This document shows, piece by piece, positions 41,351 to 50,098 of a DNA stretch of 64,000 nt. The translations under genes and the position numbers were made by a program. The DNA is from an uncultured Eggerthella sp. (GTDB lineage: Bacteria > Actinomycetota > Coriobacteriia > Coriobacteriales > Eggerthellaceae). The stretch spans positions 62,001 to 126,000 of the forward strand of contig UQNZ01000002.1 in NCBI GenBank assembly GCA_900542525.1. Direction: 5' to 3'. Numbering within the stretch: the stretch's first letter is position 1; each line of letters begins with the position of its first letter. The notes beneath the pieces were generated by a model. It ran no database searches. It was not told where the DNA came from and saw only the letters and a program-made list of their open reading frames with translations.

Positions 41351-42193
41351 ATGAAGATGGAACAGACCAAATCACACGCCAAGAAAGCGTTCGCGCTCCT
41401 TGCGATCATCGTAAGTCTCTTAGTCGCTTGTCTGCTTGCAGGCTGCAGCAGCTCGAATTCGCAAGAGAAGATCGAACTCGAGATCTATGCAGCGAATTCG
41501 CTCACCGACGCGATGAACGAAGCGCAGGAAGCCTACACCAAAGAGAACCCGAACGTTGCCTTCAAAGATTCGCAGTACGAAGCATCTGGCACGCTCGTGC
41601 AGAAGATCGAAGCAGGTGGCGCACCTGACATCTTTATCTCCGCAAACAAGAAGAACATGGACAAGGTCGTAGAGAGCGGCAAGATCAGCGAAGATAAGCC
41701 CTTCGATCTCTTCGCGAACGACCTCGTTATCGTAACTGCGGAAGACTCTAGTATCGATGAAATCGATCTGACACAGGCCTGCAATGGCAGCTACACCATT
41801 TCCGTGGGCGATAAGAACGTTCCTGCAGGTACTTATGCCAAGCAAGCACTCTATACCGTCGGTTGCTACACCTCTGAAACGGGCACTGATGGCGAGATCG
41901 CCAGTGCGATCAAGGGCAAGGTCACCGAAGCCGATAAGGTCGGTTCGGTCTGCTCGTATGCTCAGTCTGGAGAAGTTAATCTGGGCTTCGTCTACAGCTC
42001 CGACGTTATGCGCTATGGTGGCGTGAAGACCGTTTGCACCCTGCCAGCTGATACCCATCAGCCCATCGTTTACCCTGCTGCTGTTCTGGAGGATTCAGCG
42101 CACGCTGAGGCCGCAGCCGCTTTCCTTACCTGGTGCCAGGAAAGCCCCGAAGCTCAGAAGATCTGGCAAAAGTGGGGCTTTGAGCTCGCTTAA
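41351..42193 (+). CDS. modA: Molybdate-binding lipoprotein ModA
   Basis: ModA captures molybdate outside the membrane. The signal peptide ends at the lipobox LLAGC (about residues 28-32). The mature part shows the family's IYAANSLTDAMNEAQEAY, EASGTLVQKIEAGGAPDIFISANKKNMD and VGDKNVPAGTYAKQAL, which include the oxyanion-binding serines. Length is 280. It is the first gene of modABC; modB begins 2 bp after its stop. The two palindromic operators sit directly upstream. Confidence 0.95.
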   Translation: MKMEQTKSHAKKAFALLAIIVSLLVACLLAGCSSSNSQEKIELEIYAANSLTDAMNEAQEAYTKENPNVAFKDSQYEASGTLVQKIEAGGAPDIFISANKKNMDKVVESGKISEDKPFDLFANDLVIVTAEDSSIDEIDLTQACNGSYTISVGDKNVPAGTYAKQALYTVGCYTSETGTDGEIASAIKGKVTEADKVGSVCSYAQSGEVNLGFVYSSDVMRYGGVKTVCTLPADTHQPIVYPAAVLEDSAHAEAAAAFLTWCQESPEAQKIWQKWGFELA

Positions 42194-42195
42194 CC

Positions 42196-43644
42196 ATGAA
42201 TCCTGTCGGCAAACAGAACACTTTTTGGCTCGCTCTCATCTTGAGTGTGAGCCTTCTTTTCGGCGCATTCTCGCTGTGCGGGAGCATGCCTACGTTTGCC
42301 TATGGCGCACCTGCTGAATCGGCTCAGACGAGCAATTCCGCATCGGTGCAAAATTCTGAGACAAATACGGCTGACCAAGGTATTGAGGTGTCTTCCGAGG
42401 GAAGTTCGGCGCGTGCTTCCGATATAGATTTCGCACTCTCTGATTTCACCCGTGTCGAAAAAGGCTCGAACCGCCCGATCGAAGGCACTTACCAGGGCTA
42501 TTGCTATTTGATGGATGCGCCCGCTGATTCTCTTTGCTTGGTCGACCTGTCAAGCGTAGTAGTGGTCTACATTCCTGAAGCACTCGCAAAGGAAAACGAA
42601 CTCGACCTTGCGAGCGAACAAACCCAGGCCAGTCTCAAGCTGCTTTTCAGCGCGCTCGATTCCTACAGCGCACAGGGGAATTCCGTCGTGAAGAGCGATG
42701 CAAAGTGGCTGTTCACGAGCAATCCAACCTTCACCACGCACCGTCTTACAATAGGCTTTTCTCAAGAATACAAACCAGGATATTTCTACACGTCCGTCCA
42801 AACCGAAACGGGCACGGATGTGATGGGGGAAGAAAGCCCCCTTACCATTGATGCGAACTTACGTCTTTCGCATGTCGATTACGCCAACTTACAGGAAAGC
42901 GCTGCGGTAGCCATCGTAGCGGCTCCTTCGGCCTTTGAACAAGTGGGCGCCTTCTTTCAAACCCTCGATTGGTCACCCCTTCTGGTCACTCTCAAGACCA
43001 CTGGCACCGCTATCATCTTCATCTTCATCTTGGGCTTGTTCGCCGCTTGGTGGACTCTGCGCTTGAAGCCACGTACCCAAAGCATCATGGACGCGATCTT
43101 CACGATCCCGATGGTGCTGCCACCCACGGTCTGCGGCTTCTTGCTGCTCATGTTCTTGGGACGCAACACTCCCGTTGGCGCATGGTTCGATCAGATCGGA
43201 TTCCCGCTCGTCTTCAGCTGGCAGGCAACTGTTATCGCAGCGGTGGTCGTGGCCTTCCCGCTCATGTATCGCTCAGCACGAGGCGCCTTCGAATCGATCG
43301 ATGCCGACATGCTCGATGCTGCCCGTACACTTGGTTGGAGCGAAGGCCGCATCTTCTTCCGACTCATGCTGCCACTTGCCTGGTCTTCGGTAGCCGCCGG
43401 CACCATGCTCGCCTTCGCACGTGCGCTCGGCGAATTCGGCGCAACGCTCTTTTTGGCCGGCAACTATGCGGGTATCACACGCACCATTCCCATCGCTATC
43501 TACTTCGAATGGATGGGTGGCAATATCGAAGCGGCGTTCTTCTGGACTATCGTGGTGATCATCATCTCCTTCGCAGTGATCTTCGCGATCAATCTCTGGA
43601 GCAAGCGCACGACGAAGTATCGCCGTAAGGAGGTGGAGCTGTGA
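42196..43644 (+). CDS. modB: Molybdate ABC transporter permease ModB with extra N-terminal extracytoplasmic domain
   Basis: Residues 258-482 are a normal ModB: LKTTGTAIIFIFILGLF, FTIPMVLPPTVCGFLLL and the EAA loop RTLGWSEGRIFFRLMLPLAW that contacts ModC. Before it come about 255 unexpected residues: a signal-like helix (11-33), a Ser/Thr/Asn-rich linker (40-75) and a domain of about 150 residues (FTRVEKGSNRPIEGTYQGYC onward) with four cysteines in all in the extension but no family I recognise. A standard ModB is about 225 residues. The extension should lie outside the cell and may contact ModA. It overlaps modC by 4 bp. Confidence 0.9.
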   Translation: MNPVGKQNTFWLALILSVSLLFGAFSLCGSMPTFAYGAPAESAQTSNSASVQNSETNTADQGIEVSSEGSSARASDIDFALSDFTRVEKGSNRPIEGTYQGYCYLMDAPADSLCLVDLSSVVVVYIPEALAKENELDLASEQTQASLKLLFSALDSYSAQGNSVVKSDAKWLFTSNPTFTTHRLTIGFSQEYKPGYFYTSVQTETGTDVMGEESPLTIDANLRLSHVDYANLQESAAVAIVAAPSAFEQVGAFFQTLDWSPLLVTLKTTGTAIIFIFILGLFAAWWTLRLKPRTQSIMDAIFTIPMVLPPTVCGFLLLMFLGRNTPVGAWFDQIGFPLVFSWQATVIAAVVVAFPLMYRSARGAFESIDADMLDAARTLGWSEGRIFFRLMLPLAWSSVAAGTMLAFARALGEFGATLFLAGNYAGITRTIPIAIYFEWMGGNIEAAFFWTIVVIIISFAVIFAINLWSKRTTKYRRKEVEL

Positions 43645-44828
43645 GTCTGGTGGTCGATATCGAGAAGCACTACGGCACTTTCGATCTGGAAGTTGCTTTC
43701 GAAGCCGCTCATGAAACGCTCGGCTTCTTGGGTGCTTCTGGATGTGGCAAGTCGCTCACGTTGCGCTGCATCGCCGGTGTTGAAACGCCTGATGCAGGTA
43801 AGATCATCGTGAATGGCAAGACGTATTTCGACAAGGCTCCGGGTAAGAAGGCGTCTGTGAACCTGTCTGCTCAGCAGCGCAAGAGCGCGCTGTTATTCCA
43901 GAATTACCAGCTCTTCCCAAACCTCACCGTAAAAGCGAATATCGCAGCAGGCATTCCGCGTGAGGTGCTCAAGCGAGAAGGCGATGCGCTCATCGAGCGT
44001 CAGCTCACGCGTTTCGGGCTTTGCGGGCTTGAGAAGCGTTACCCCTTGCAGCTTTCCGGGGGTCAGCAGCAACGCGTGGCGCTCGCACGTATGCTCGCCG
44101 CCCAGCCCGCTATCCTCATGCTCGACGAACCGTTCTCTGCCCTCGATGCACACTTGAAGAGCGAACTCGAACAGAGTCTGCTCGACCTGTTCGCAACCTA
44201 TGAAGGAACCATTCTCTATGTTTCGCACGATATCGATGAGGCATTTCGTTTCTGCGACCGCATTGCCGTGGTGAGCGATGGCACGATCGACGAGATAGCG
44301 CCCAAAGATGAACTAGTGCACGAACCACGGAGCTTGGCAGCGATTCGGCTTTCAGGCTGCAAGAACACCACCCCAGCACGCTTCGTGAGCGATCATCGCG
44401 TATTCCTACCCGAATGGGGCGTGGAAATGGAGACGAAGCGCGTGGTTCCTCATGACGTAGCGTGGCTGGGCGTGCGCGCCTACCACATTAAGCAGACGCG
44501 TGAAGATGCCGCAGGATCAAACAGGCAGCCCAATGTATTCAGGATGCACTGCGACCGCGTAAGCGATTCGCGTTTCGAGCGTGCAGTCATGGCCGCGTTC
44601 GTTGATGAGACAGGAAAGCAACTTTCTGCGAACTTTCGCAAACTTGGCACACAAGGCAATGAGCTGTGCACCCCGACCCCGCCAGAAAATACCGAGCAGG
44701 CATTTCTCAAAAGTCATGTACGATGGAATATCGACAAGCACATTACCGCCGATGATGCTCTACCTGAGAGAGGAGACTACGTGTTTCTCGCCTTCCCTCC
44801 TGATGCGCTCTATGTGGTGACCCATTAA
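43641..44828 (+). CDS. modC: Molybdate ABC transporter ATP-binding protein ModC
   Basis: ModC drives molybdate import. Walker A GASGCGKSLTLRC, signature LSGGQQQRVALARML and Walker B ILMLDEPFSALD are present, with SHDIDEAFRFCDRI as the switch region. After about residue 235 comes a C-terminal part of 160 residues (RLSGCKNTTPARFVSD..., ending in DYVFLAFPPDALYVVTH). It occupies the place of the molybdate-sensing TOBE domain, though its middle looks divergent. It overlaps modB by 4 bp. Confidence 0.94.
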   Translation: MSLVVDIEKHYGTFDLEVAFEAAHETLGFLGASGCGKSLTLRCIAGVETPDAGKIIVNGKTYFDKAPGKKASVNLSAQQRKSALLFQNYQLFPNLTVKANIAAGIPREVLKREGDALIERQLTRFGLCGLEKRYPLQLSGGQQQRVALARMLAAQPAILMLDEPFSALDAHLKSELEQSLLDLFATYEGTILYVSHDIDEAFRFCDRIAVVSDGTIDEIAPKDELVHEPRSLAAIRLSGCKNTTPARFVSDHRVFLPEWGVEMETKRVVPHDVAWLGVRAYHIKQTREDAAGSNRQPNVFRMHCDRVSDSRFERAVMAAFVDETGKQLSANFRKLGTQGNELCTPTPPENTEQAFLKSHVRWNIDKHITADDALPERGDYVFLAFPPDALYVVTH

Positions 44829-44869
44829 CCACGCTGCGCGAAGGGGACGCGAAACACCCTGCTGATCCC

Positions 44870-45886
44870 ATGAAAGATCGCTTTGGACGCAACATAGACT
44901 ACTTGCGCATCTCGCTCACCGACCGATGCAATTTGCGTTGCGTATACTGCATGCCTGAAGCAGGCGTAGAGACGCGCGATCATGATGAGATCCTTTCCTT
45001 CGAGGAGATCGAGCGCGTGGTGGAAGTAGCTGCCCGTTGCGGTATCAAACATGTGCGCTTCACTGGCGGCGAACCGCTTGTGCGCAAGGGAGCGCAGGAT
45101 CTGATCGGCGCTTGTAAGCGCGTTCGAGGCATTGAAGATGTGGCACTCACCACTAATGGCGTTCTTCTGCCGCGCTTCGCAGACGAATTGAAGGCGTCAG
45201 GGCTTTCACGCGTGAATATCTCGCTCGATTCGCTCGATCCGGACACGTACCACATGCTCACCCGCTGCGGGAATCTAGACGATGCGCTTGCAGGCATCCA
45301 TGCAGCGCTCGATGCTGGCTTCGATCCGGTGAAGATCAACACTGTGGTCATTCGCAGTATGAATCAAGATCTTTCCGCTTTCGCACGCCTCACAAAAGAA
45401 CTCCCGCTCCATGTGCGCTTCATCGAATATATGCCACTCGGTTCAACCTGCTCTTCAGAGGTCGCTCATTGGGACGAGAGCGAGGTCATTCCTCTGCCTG
45501 AGCTGATCGAGACGCTCACCGCAAGCTGTATCAAGGCTGGCCTGGGCGCTCCTTATCCGCTTGACAGCACAGACCACCACGAACTTGCCCCCGCTGGTTG
45601 GGGCCCTGCGCGTTACTGGAAACTTCCCGATTCGCTCGGAACGATCGGGTTCATCACTTCGGTGTCCGACCACTTTTGCAGCACGTGCAATCGCCTGCGC
45701 CTTACCGCCGATGGCAAGCTGCGCCTGTGCCTTTTCTCCGACGAAGAGCTCGATGTAAGAGCGGCGCTTCGCCAGGGCACCCTCCAAGATGTTGAAACTT
45801 TGTTCTGGCAAGCTATGAAACAGAAACCTGAAAGCCACGCTGCGCGAACCGGCACAGTGCGCGAAATGGTCCAAGTGGGTGGCTAA
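44870..45886 (+). CDS. moaA: GTP 3',8-cyclase MoaA
   Basis: MoaA is the radical-SAM enzyme that starts molybdopterin synthesis from GTP. The SAM-cluster motif C-x3-C-x2-C (Cys20, Cys24, Cys27 in RCNLRCVYCMPEAG) is followed by HVRFTGGEPLVRKG. The C-terminal cluster cysteines lie in FCSTCNRLRLTADGKLRLCLFS. The chain ends in Gly-Gly, which MoaA needs for activity. The 338 residues are normal. It starts 41 bp after modC and likely belongs to the same transcript. Confidence 0.97.
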   Translation: MKDRFGRNIDYLRISLTDRCNLRCVYCMPEAGVETRDHDEILSFEEIERVVEVAARCGIKHVRFTGGEPLVRKGAQDLIGACKRVRGIEDVALTTNGVLLPRFADELKASGLSRVNISLDSLDPDTYHMLTRCGNLDDALAGIHAALDAGFDPVKINTVVIRSMNQDLSAFARLTKELPLHVRFIEYMPLGSTCSSEVAHWDESEVIPLPELIETLTASCIKAGLGAPYPLDSTDHHELAPAGWGPARYWKLPDSLGTIGFITSVSDHFCSTCNRLRLTADGKLRLCLFSDEELDVRAALRQGTLQDVETLFWQAMKQKPESHAARTGTVREMVQVGG

Positions 45887-45934
45887 GCGCTAAAATAGAC
45901 GCGAACGATACGAGCTGCGATCGAAGAGGAACCG

Positions 45935-46471
45935 ATGGCAAACGAATTGAAGCTGAACCACTTAACTGAACAGGGCAACGCTCACATGGTCGATGTGTCT
46001 GAAAAGGCTGAGACCAAACGCATTGCCATTGCTGAAGGGTTCATCACCATGCAGGCTGGAACGCTCGCCACGGTACTTTCTCATCGTGCAAAGAAGGGCG
46101 ATGTGATCGCCACCGCGCGCATCGCCGGCATCATGGCAGCGAAGAAAACAAGCGAGCTCATTCCGCTCTGCCATCCGGTCATGCTTACTAATGTGACCAT
46201 CGATCTACTTCCCATCTGGGGAGATGATGCGCCCGCAACCGAAAAGCAGGCGAGCCATGCAAGCGGCCCTCACCCCTGCGGCATCCATGTAGTGGCTCAA
46301 GCATCGCTCGTGGGAAAGACCGGCGTTGAAATGGAGGCACTCACCGCCGCTTCGGTTGCCTGCCTTACCATCTATGACATGTGCAAGGCGATCGATCGTG
46401 GCATGGAGATCGGCGAAGTGCGTCTCGTGCATAAAGAAGGCGGTAAGAGCGGCGTTTGGCACCGCTCGTAG
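45935..46471 (+). CDS. moaC: Cyclic pyranopterin monophosphate synthase MoaC
   Basis: MoaC completes the conversion begun by MoaA. The family signatures are MVDVSEKAETKRIAIAEG, GIMAAKKTSELIPLCHP and GVEMEALTAASVACLTIYDMCKAID. The active-site lysine and histidine region is intact. A short insertion (EKQASHASGPHPCG, about residues 109-122) is not in typical members. It follows moaA by 48 bp and ends the rightward molybdenum operon; a small GTTAGC / GCTAAC inverted repeat lies between it and converging mogA. Confidence 0.96.
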   Translation: MANELKLNHLTEQGNAHMVDVSEKAETKRIAIAEGFITMQAGTLATVLSHRAKKGDVIATARIAGIMAAKKTSELIPLCHPVMLTNVTIDLLPIWGDDAPATEKQASHASGPHPCGIHVVAQASLVGKTGVEMEALTAASVACLTIYDMCKAIDRGMEIGEVRLVHKEGGKSGVWHRS

Positions 46472-46505
46472 CCGTGAACCCTTCGGTGTATGTTAGCAGC
46501 GCTAA

Positions 46506-46973
46506 CTAGTGCCCTTGCCCGTCCATCATCGCGAGCGCGTGCTCGAGCACCTCGTTCACGGCCTCCCAGTTCTCGCGCACCGCTTTTTCGCTTCCCGGAA
46601 AATTGATCACGAGCGTCTTGCCACGCTGCATGCACACCGCGCGTGAAAGCATCGCGCGATTGGTGAAGCGCATGCTATAAGCACGCATCCCTTCGGCGAT
46701 GCCAGGAACAGGACGATCGCACACATCTTCAGTAGCCTCCGGTGTTACGTCACGCGGAGAGAGCCCCGTACCTCCGCACGTGATCACTATGTCTGCTTCG
46801 AAACGGCCACATGCGCTTACGATCGCCTGCGCGATGAGCGAGCGTTCATCAGTCGTTACGACATGCGAAACACACGTCCATCCTTTTTCGGCGATAAGCT
46901 CTTCGAGCGCGTTGCCTGCTGTGTCGGTCTCGAGCGTACGCGTATCTGAACAGGTGATTATTGCGAATTTCAT
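46506..46973 (-). CDS. mogA: Molybdopterin adenylyltransferase MogA/MoaB family
   Basis: This enzyme adenylates molybdopterin before metal insertion. The binding loop TCGGTGLSPRDVTPEAT is diagnostic, and the protein starts FAIITCSDTRTLETDTAGNAL and contains VINFPGSEKAV. The length of 155 fits the single-domain MogA/MoaB group; sequence alone does not separate the two names. It overlaps moeA by 4 bp and is converging with moaC, so the cofactor genes are arranged in two facing operons. Confidence 0.92.
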   Translation of the reverse strand: MKFAIITCSDTRTLETDTAGNALEELIAEKGWTCVSHVVTTDERSLIAQAIVSACGRFEADIVITCGGTGLSPRDVTPEATEDVCDRPVPGIAEGMRAYSMRFTNRAMLSRAVCMQRGKTLVINFPGSEKAVRENWEAVNEVLEHALAMMDGQGH

Positions 46974-48244
46974 GAGATAACGCTCCCTTCTTCAACATCG
47001 AGCAAAATGCACTCGACTTCAGTTCCCGCCGCAACGCGCTTGCCTTCTGGCATCCCTGCCGGCAGCACTGCCAAGCAATTCCCGCGCTGAAGCGTACCGA
47101 ACAAACCTGAATTCTGGTTCTTGGCGGGCACGACTACGAGATCGCCCTCTTCATCATGCTCGAGCGTAGCGCGCAAGAGCAACACACGCCCGTCTTTCTT
47201 CTTGCGATCCTTCGCAAGCGTTGCTTTCACGCGCGGGCGCTCAAACGTGGTGAAGCCCTGCATCTTGCGCAGTGCCGGGCGAATGAACATCTCGAAGCCG
47301 CAGTAAGCTGCCGCCGGATTGCCTGAAAGCCCAAAGACGGGAACACCCTCTACGAAGCCGAAGGCCTGAGCTTTGCCGGGGCGCATGTTCACGAGCGTCA
47401 TCTCAAGCGCGCCCATCTGCTCTATCACGTCTTTGATGAAGTCGTAATCGCCATTCGATGCGCCACCTGAAGTGACCACGAAATCGTGGTTCGTAAGCGC
47501 GGTTTCCACGGCATCGCGGATCGCGATGAAGTCGTCTTTGACGATCGGGAAAATGGTAGGAATACCGCCAGCTTCTTTCGTACAAGCGGCCAGCGCATAA
47601 GCATTGCCATCACGAATATGCCCAGGACCAGGCATGACCGTAGGTTCGACCAGTTCACTGCCGATCGAGATGATAGCCACCTTGGGACGACGATAGACTG
47701 GAACCTCCGTGATGCCGCAACTTGCAATGAAGCCGACCCCTGCCGCGCGAATACCTTCACCTACATGGATCGCCACTTCGCCGCGCGCAATCTCTTCTCC
47801 AGCCTCACGCACATTGCTGCGGACTGCCGTAGGCTCCACGAACGCAACGCAAGATCCTTCGCGACCATCGCTTCCTTCATAATCGACCAGCTCGTATTTA
47901 ACGACCGAGTCGGCGCATGCTGGCACAGGAGCGCCGGTCATGATGCGCACGCACTCATCGCTTGCTAGATCGCCTTCATAGGTAGAACCAGCGGGAATTT
48001 CTGCAACAACCTTCAGCTTCACGGGAGCATCTGCTGTTGCGCCTTCGATCTGTGTTGCCTTGAGCGCAAAGCCATCCATAGCCGCATGGGCGAATGGCGT
48101 GATGTCGATATCGCTTGTGAGGTCTTCAGCTGCGACACGCCCCACTGCATCAACGAGATCAACCTGTTCAACTTCAAGTGGATGAATGTTCTTAAGAACG
48201 ATCGCGCGCCCTTCTTCGATGCTTACCATCTCTAGATCTTCCAT
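46970..48244 (-). CDS. moeA: Molybdopterin molybdenumtransferase MoeA
   Basis: MoeA inserts molybdate into adenylated molybdopterin. Its 424 residues show the four MoeA domains, with DIDITPFAHAAMDGFALK in domain I/II, IRDGNAYALAACTKEAGG and VTSGGASNGDYDFIKDVIEQMG in the MogA-like domain III, and GLSGNPAAAYCGFEMFIRPAL near the start of domain IV. No frameshift is visible. It is the first gene of the leftward pair with mogA. Confidence 0.96.
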   Translation of the reverse strand: MEDLEMVSIEEGRAIVLKNIHPLEVEQVDLVDAVGRVAAEDLTSDIDITPFAHAAMDGFALKATQIEGATADAPVKLKVVAEIPAGSTYEGDLASDECVRIMTGAPVPACADSVVKYELVDYEGSDGREGSCVAFVEPTAVRSNVREAGEEIARGEVAIHVGEGIRAAGVGFIASCGITEVPVYRRPKVAIISIGSELVEPTVMPGPGHIRDGNAYALAACTKEAGGIPTIFPIVKDDFIAIRDAVETALTNHDFVVTSGGASNGDYDFIKDVIEQMGALEMTLVNMRPGKAQAFGFVEGVPVFGLSGNPAAAYCGFEMFIRPALRKMQGFTTFERPRVKATLAKDRKKKDGRVLLLRATLEHDEEGDLVVVPAKNQNSGLFGTLQRGNCLAVLPAGMPEGKRVAAGTEVECILLDVEEGSVIS

Positions 48245-48292
48245 TGTTTCCCCTTCTTGATATTCCCTATGACTCCCTATACACCAGGTGCT

Positions 48293-48581
48293 CTACAGAT
48301 CATGTTGCGCCTTCAAGTAGGTGCGCATCGAATAGAGCGCTGCATCGCTACGGTTCACCACGCCCACGATCCAGTCCTTGTCAAGCACCGGACCTTCTTC
48401 AAATGATTATCGCCGAGCATGCGCATACGCGGCATGAGATGCCCCATCGCAAGCCACCCGCGAAAGAACAGCACGATCACTACGAGACCAACGATGAGCG
48501 AGACGAAGTATCCAATGCCAAAACCGCCATTACCGACAATAATCCCAGGCGGTTGACCTTCATTGTGGTCGTATCCGACAT
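48293..48581 (-). pseudogene. Decayed small membrane-protein gene
   Basis: The 343-bp gap between moeA and the CNNM gene contains protein-like sequence on the reverse strand split between frames. An ATG at 48581 follows CGGAG but its frame closes early. A second frame encodes a clear membrane helix (GNGGFGIGYFVSLIVGLVV) and then GWLAMGHLMPRMRMLGDNHLK. A third frame continues EEGPVLDKDWIVGVVNRSDAA to a stop at 48293. Joined by two shifts it would be a protein of about 95 residues. No family is recognised. It lies directly after the CNNM gene and was probably its operon partner. Confidence 0.5.
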
Positions 48582-48587
48582 GGGGAG

Positions 48588-49910
48588 TTACTCCGCTGGT
48601 TCTTCTTCGGAATCTAGCTTGAACTCAACACCGATCTTGTCGATACGCAGCGCGTCCATGGTCTTGGTGGTGAGAACAATCTTGCGCTTATCATGATGCA
48701 GCTCAACCGAATCGCCTTCGATCGGAATCTTGTCGAGCAGATCGAGCATAAGCCCACCAGCAGTTTCGTAATCGTAGATAGGTACTGGTTCGAAACCGAG
48801 GAATTCAACGAACTGATCAACCGGAAGCGAACCATCGACCAGATAGTTGTTCTCGCTCACCTTCAGAATCTCGTCCTGGTCATCATGAAGGTATTCATCT
48901 TCAACACTGCCAATGATCTGGCCGATCACGTCGCTCATCGTAACGATGCCCGACGTACCACCATGTTCATCAACCACTACGGCAATCTTGGTGTGCTTTT
49001 CCTGCATCATCTGCATGAGCTTGTCGAGCGCCAGGCTTTCAGGAACGGGATTGATGGTACGGATGACCAGATCGTCTTTGCTCGAATCTGGCGGCAAGCG
49101 ATATGCATCCTTGATATGTATGAAGCCGATGATGTTATCGGTGTTGTCCTTAAAGACTGGATAGCGCGTGAATTTATTCGCGCCCATGATCTCGAGGATG
49201 TTATCAAGATCATCGTCGATGTCGATCGCGATCATATCGGTACGCGGGGTCATGATGGCTTTTGCGTCTTTATCATCAAGGTCGAAGACGTTATCGAGGA
49301 TCTCGAACTGATCGCTAGCAAGCTCACCGCTCTCTGCGCTTTCCTCGAGCAGGATCTTGATCTCTTCTTCGGTGTATGCCTGATGCTCAGTGGCAGTATC
49401 GTGACCAGTCAAACGCATGATGCCATTGGTAGTGGAGTTGAAGAGCCACATGATGGGATAGGTGATGCGATAGAACCAGTAGAGCGGTGCTGCCGAAAAG
49501 AGCGCATAGCGTTCAGTATTCAAGATAGCCATGGACTTCGGCACCAGTTCGCCAAGGATAACGTGCAATGCCGTGATGATGATGAAGCCGATAGCAACCG
49601 CAATCGCAGAAACTGCTGCATCTGGCAGCCCCAGTGCCGCAAGCGGCTCGTGGATCACGCTCGAAACAGCGGGCTCGCCTAACCAGCCAATTGCCAAAGA
49701 AGCAAGCGTAATACCTAGCTGACAGGCGGAAAGATAGGCATTGACGTTCTCGGATATCTCTTTTGCGCGCTTCGCACCGCGTGCGCCTTCTTCGACGAGG
49801 ATATCGATCTGCGATTTCCTAACGCGCACGAGCGAAAATTCAGCAACAACGAAGAACGCATTCATCAATAGGAAGAATGCGACTAAAAGTACACTGACAA
49901 CAAACACCAT
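48588..49910 (-). CDS. CNNM/CorC-type membrane protein with CBS pair (hemolysin C family)
   Basis: The 440 residues hold an N-terminal DUF21 membrane domain (helices from residue 3 with FFVVAEFSLVRVRKSQID), a central CBS pair (AIMTPRTDMIAIDIDDDLDNIL ... VDEHGGTSGIVTMSDVIGQIIG) and a C-terminal CorC/HlyC domain (DGSLPVDQFVEFLGFE). Family members are linked to magnesium and cobalt efflux or homeostasis; the old hemolysin name is not informative. A ribosome site at the end of the gene leads into the decayed frame that follows. Confidence 0.92.
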   Translation of the reverse strand: MVFVVSVLLVAFFLLMNAFFVVAEFSLVRVRKSQIDILVEEGARGAKRAKEISENVNAYLSACQLGITLASLAIGWLGEPAVSSVIHEPLAALGLPDAAVSAIAVAIGFIIITALHVILGELVPKSMAILNTERYALFSAAPLYWFYRITYPIMWLFNSTTNGIMRLTGHDTATEHQAYTEEEIKILLEESAESGELASDQFEILDNVFDLDDKDAKAIMTPRTDMIAIDIDDDLDNILEIMGANKFTRYPVFKDNTDNIIGFIHIKDAYRLPPDSSKDDLVIRTINPVPESLALDKLMQMMQEKHTKIAVVVDEHGGTSGIVTMSDVIGQIIGSVEDEYLHDDQDEILKVSENNYLVDGSLPVDQFVEFLGFEPVPIYDYETAGGLMLDLLDKIPIEGDSVELHHDKRKIVLTTKTMDALRIDKIGVEFKLDSEEEPAE

Positions 49911-50098
49911 CGAGGCTTACTACTCCTTAATAGGCTCTCTACGATTTTCCCTCAATCATCTATGCTATTTTGCTTAACCATTGAATATACATCAAAACGT
50001 AACTAACAACTTAAACGTACACACCTCTTGTCTGTTTATTTTAGAGCTTCAGTCTTTTCATTTCTCTGTTTTGTCTTGGTATAAGTAAAATTTACGAT

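Noticed and set aside
48244..48696. 150-codon rightward frame over the gap after moeA
   Set aside because: Low-quality composition and it overlaps the CNNM gene antisense; the reverse strand carries the protein-like (decayed) sequence.
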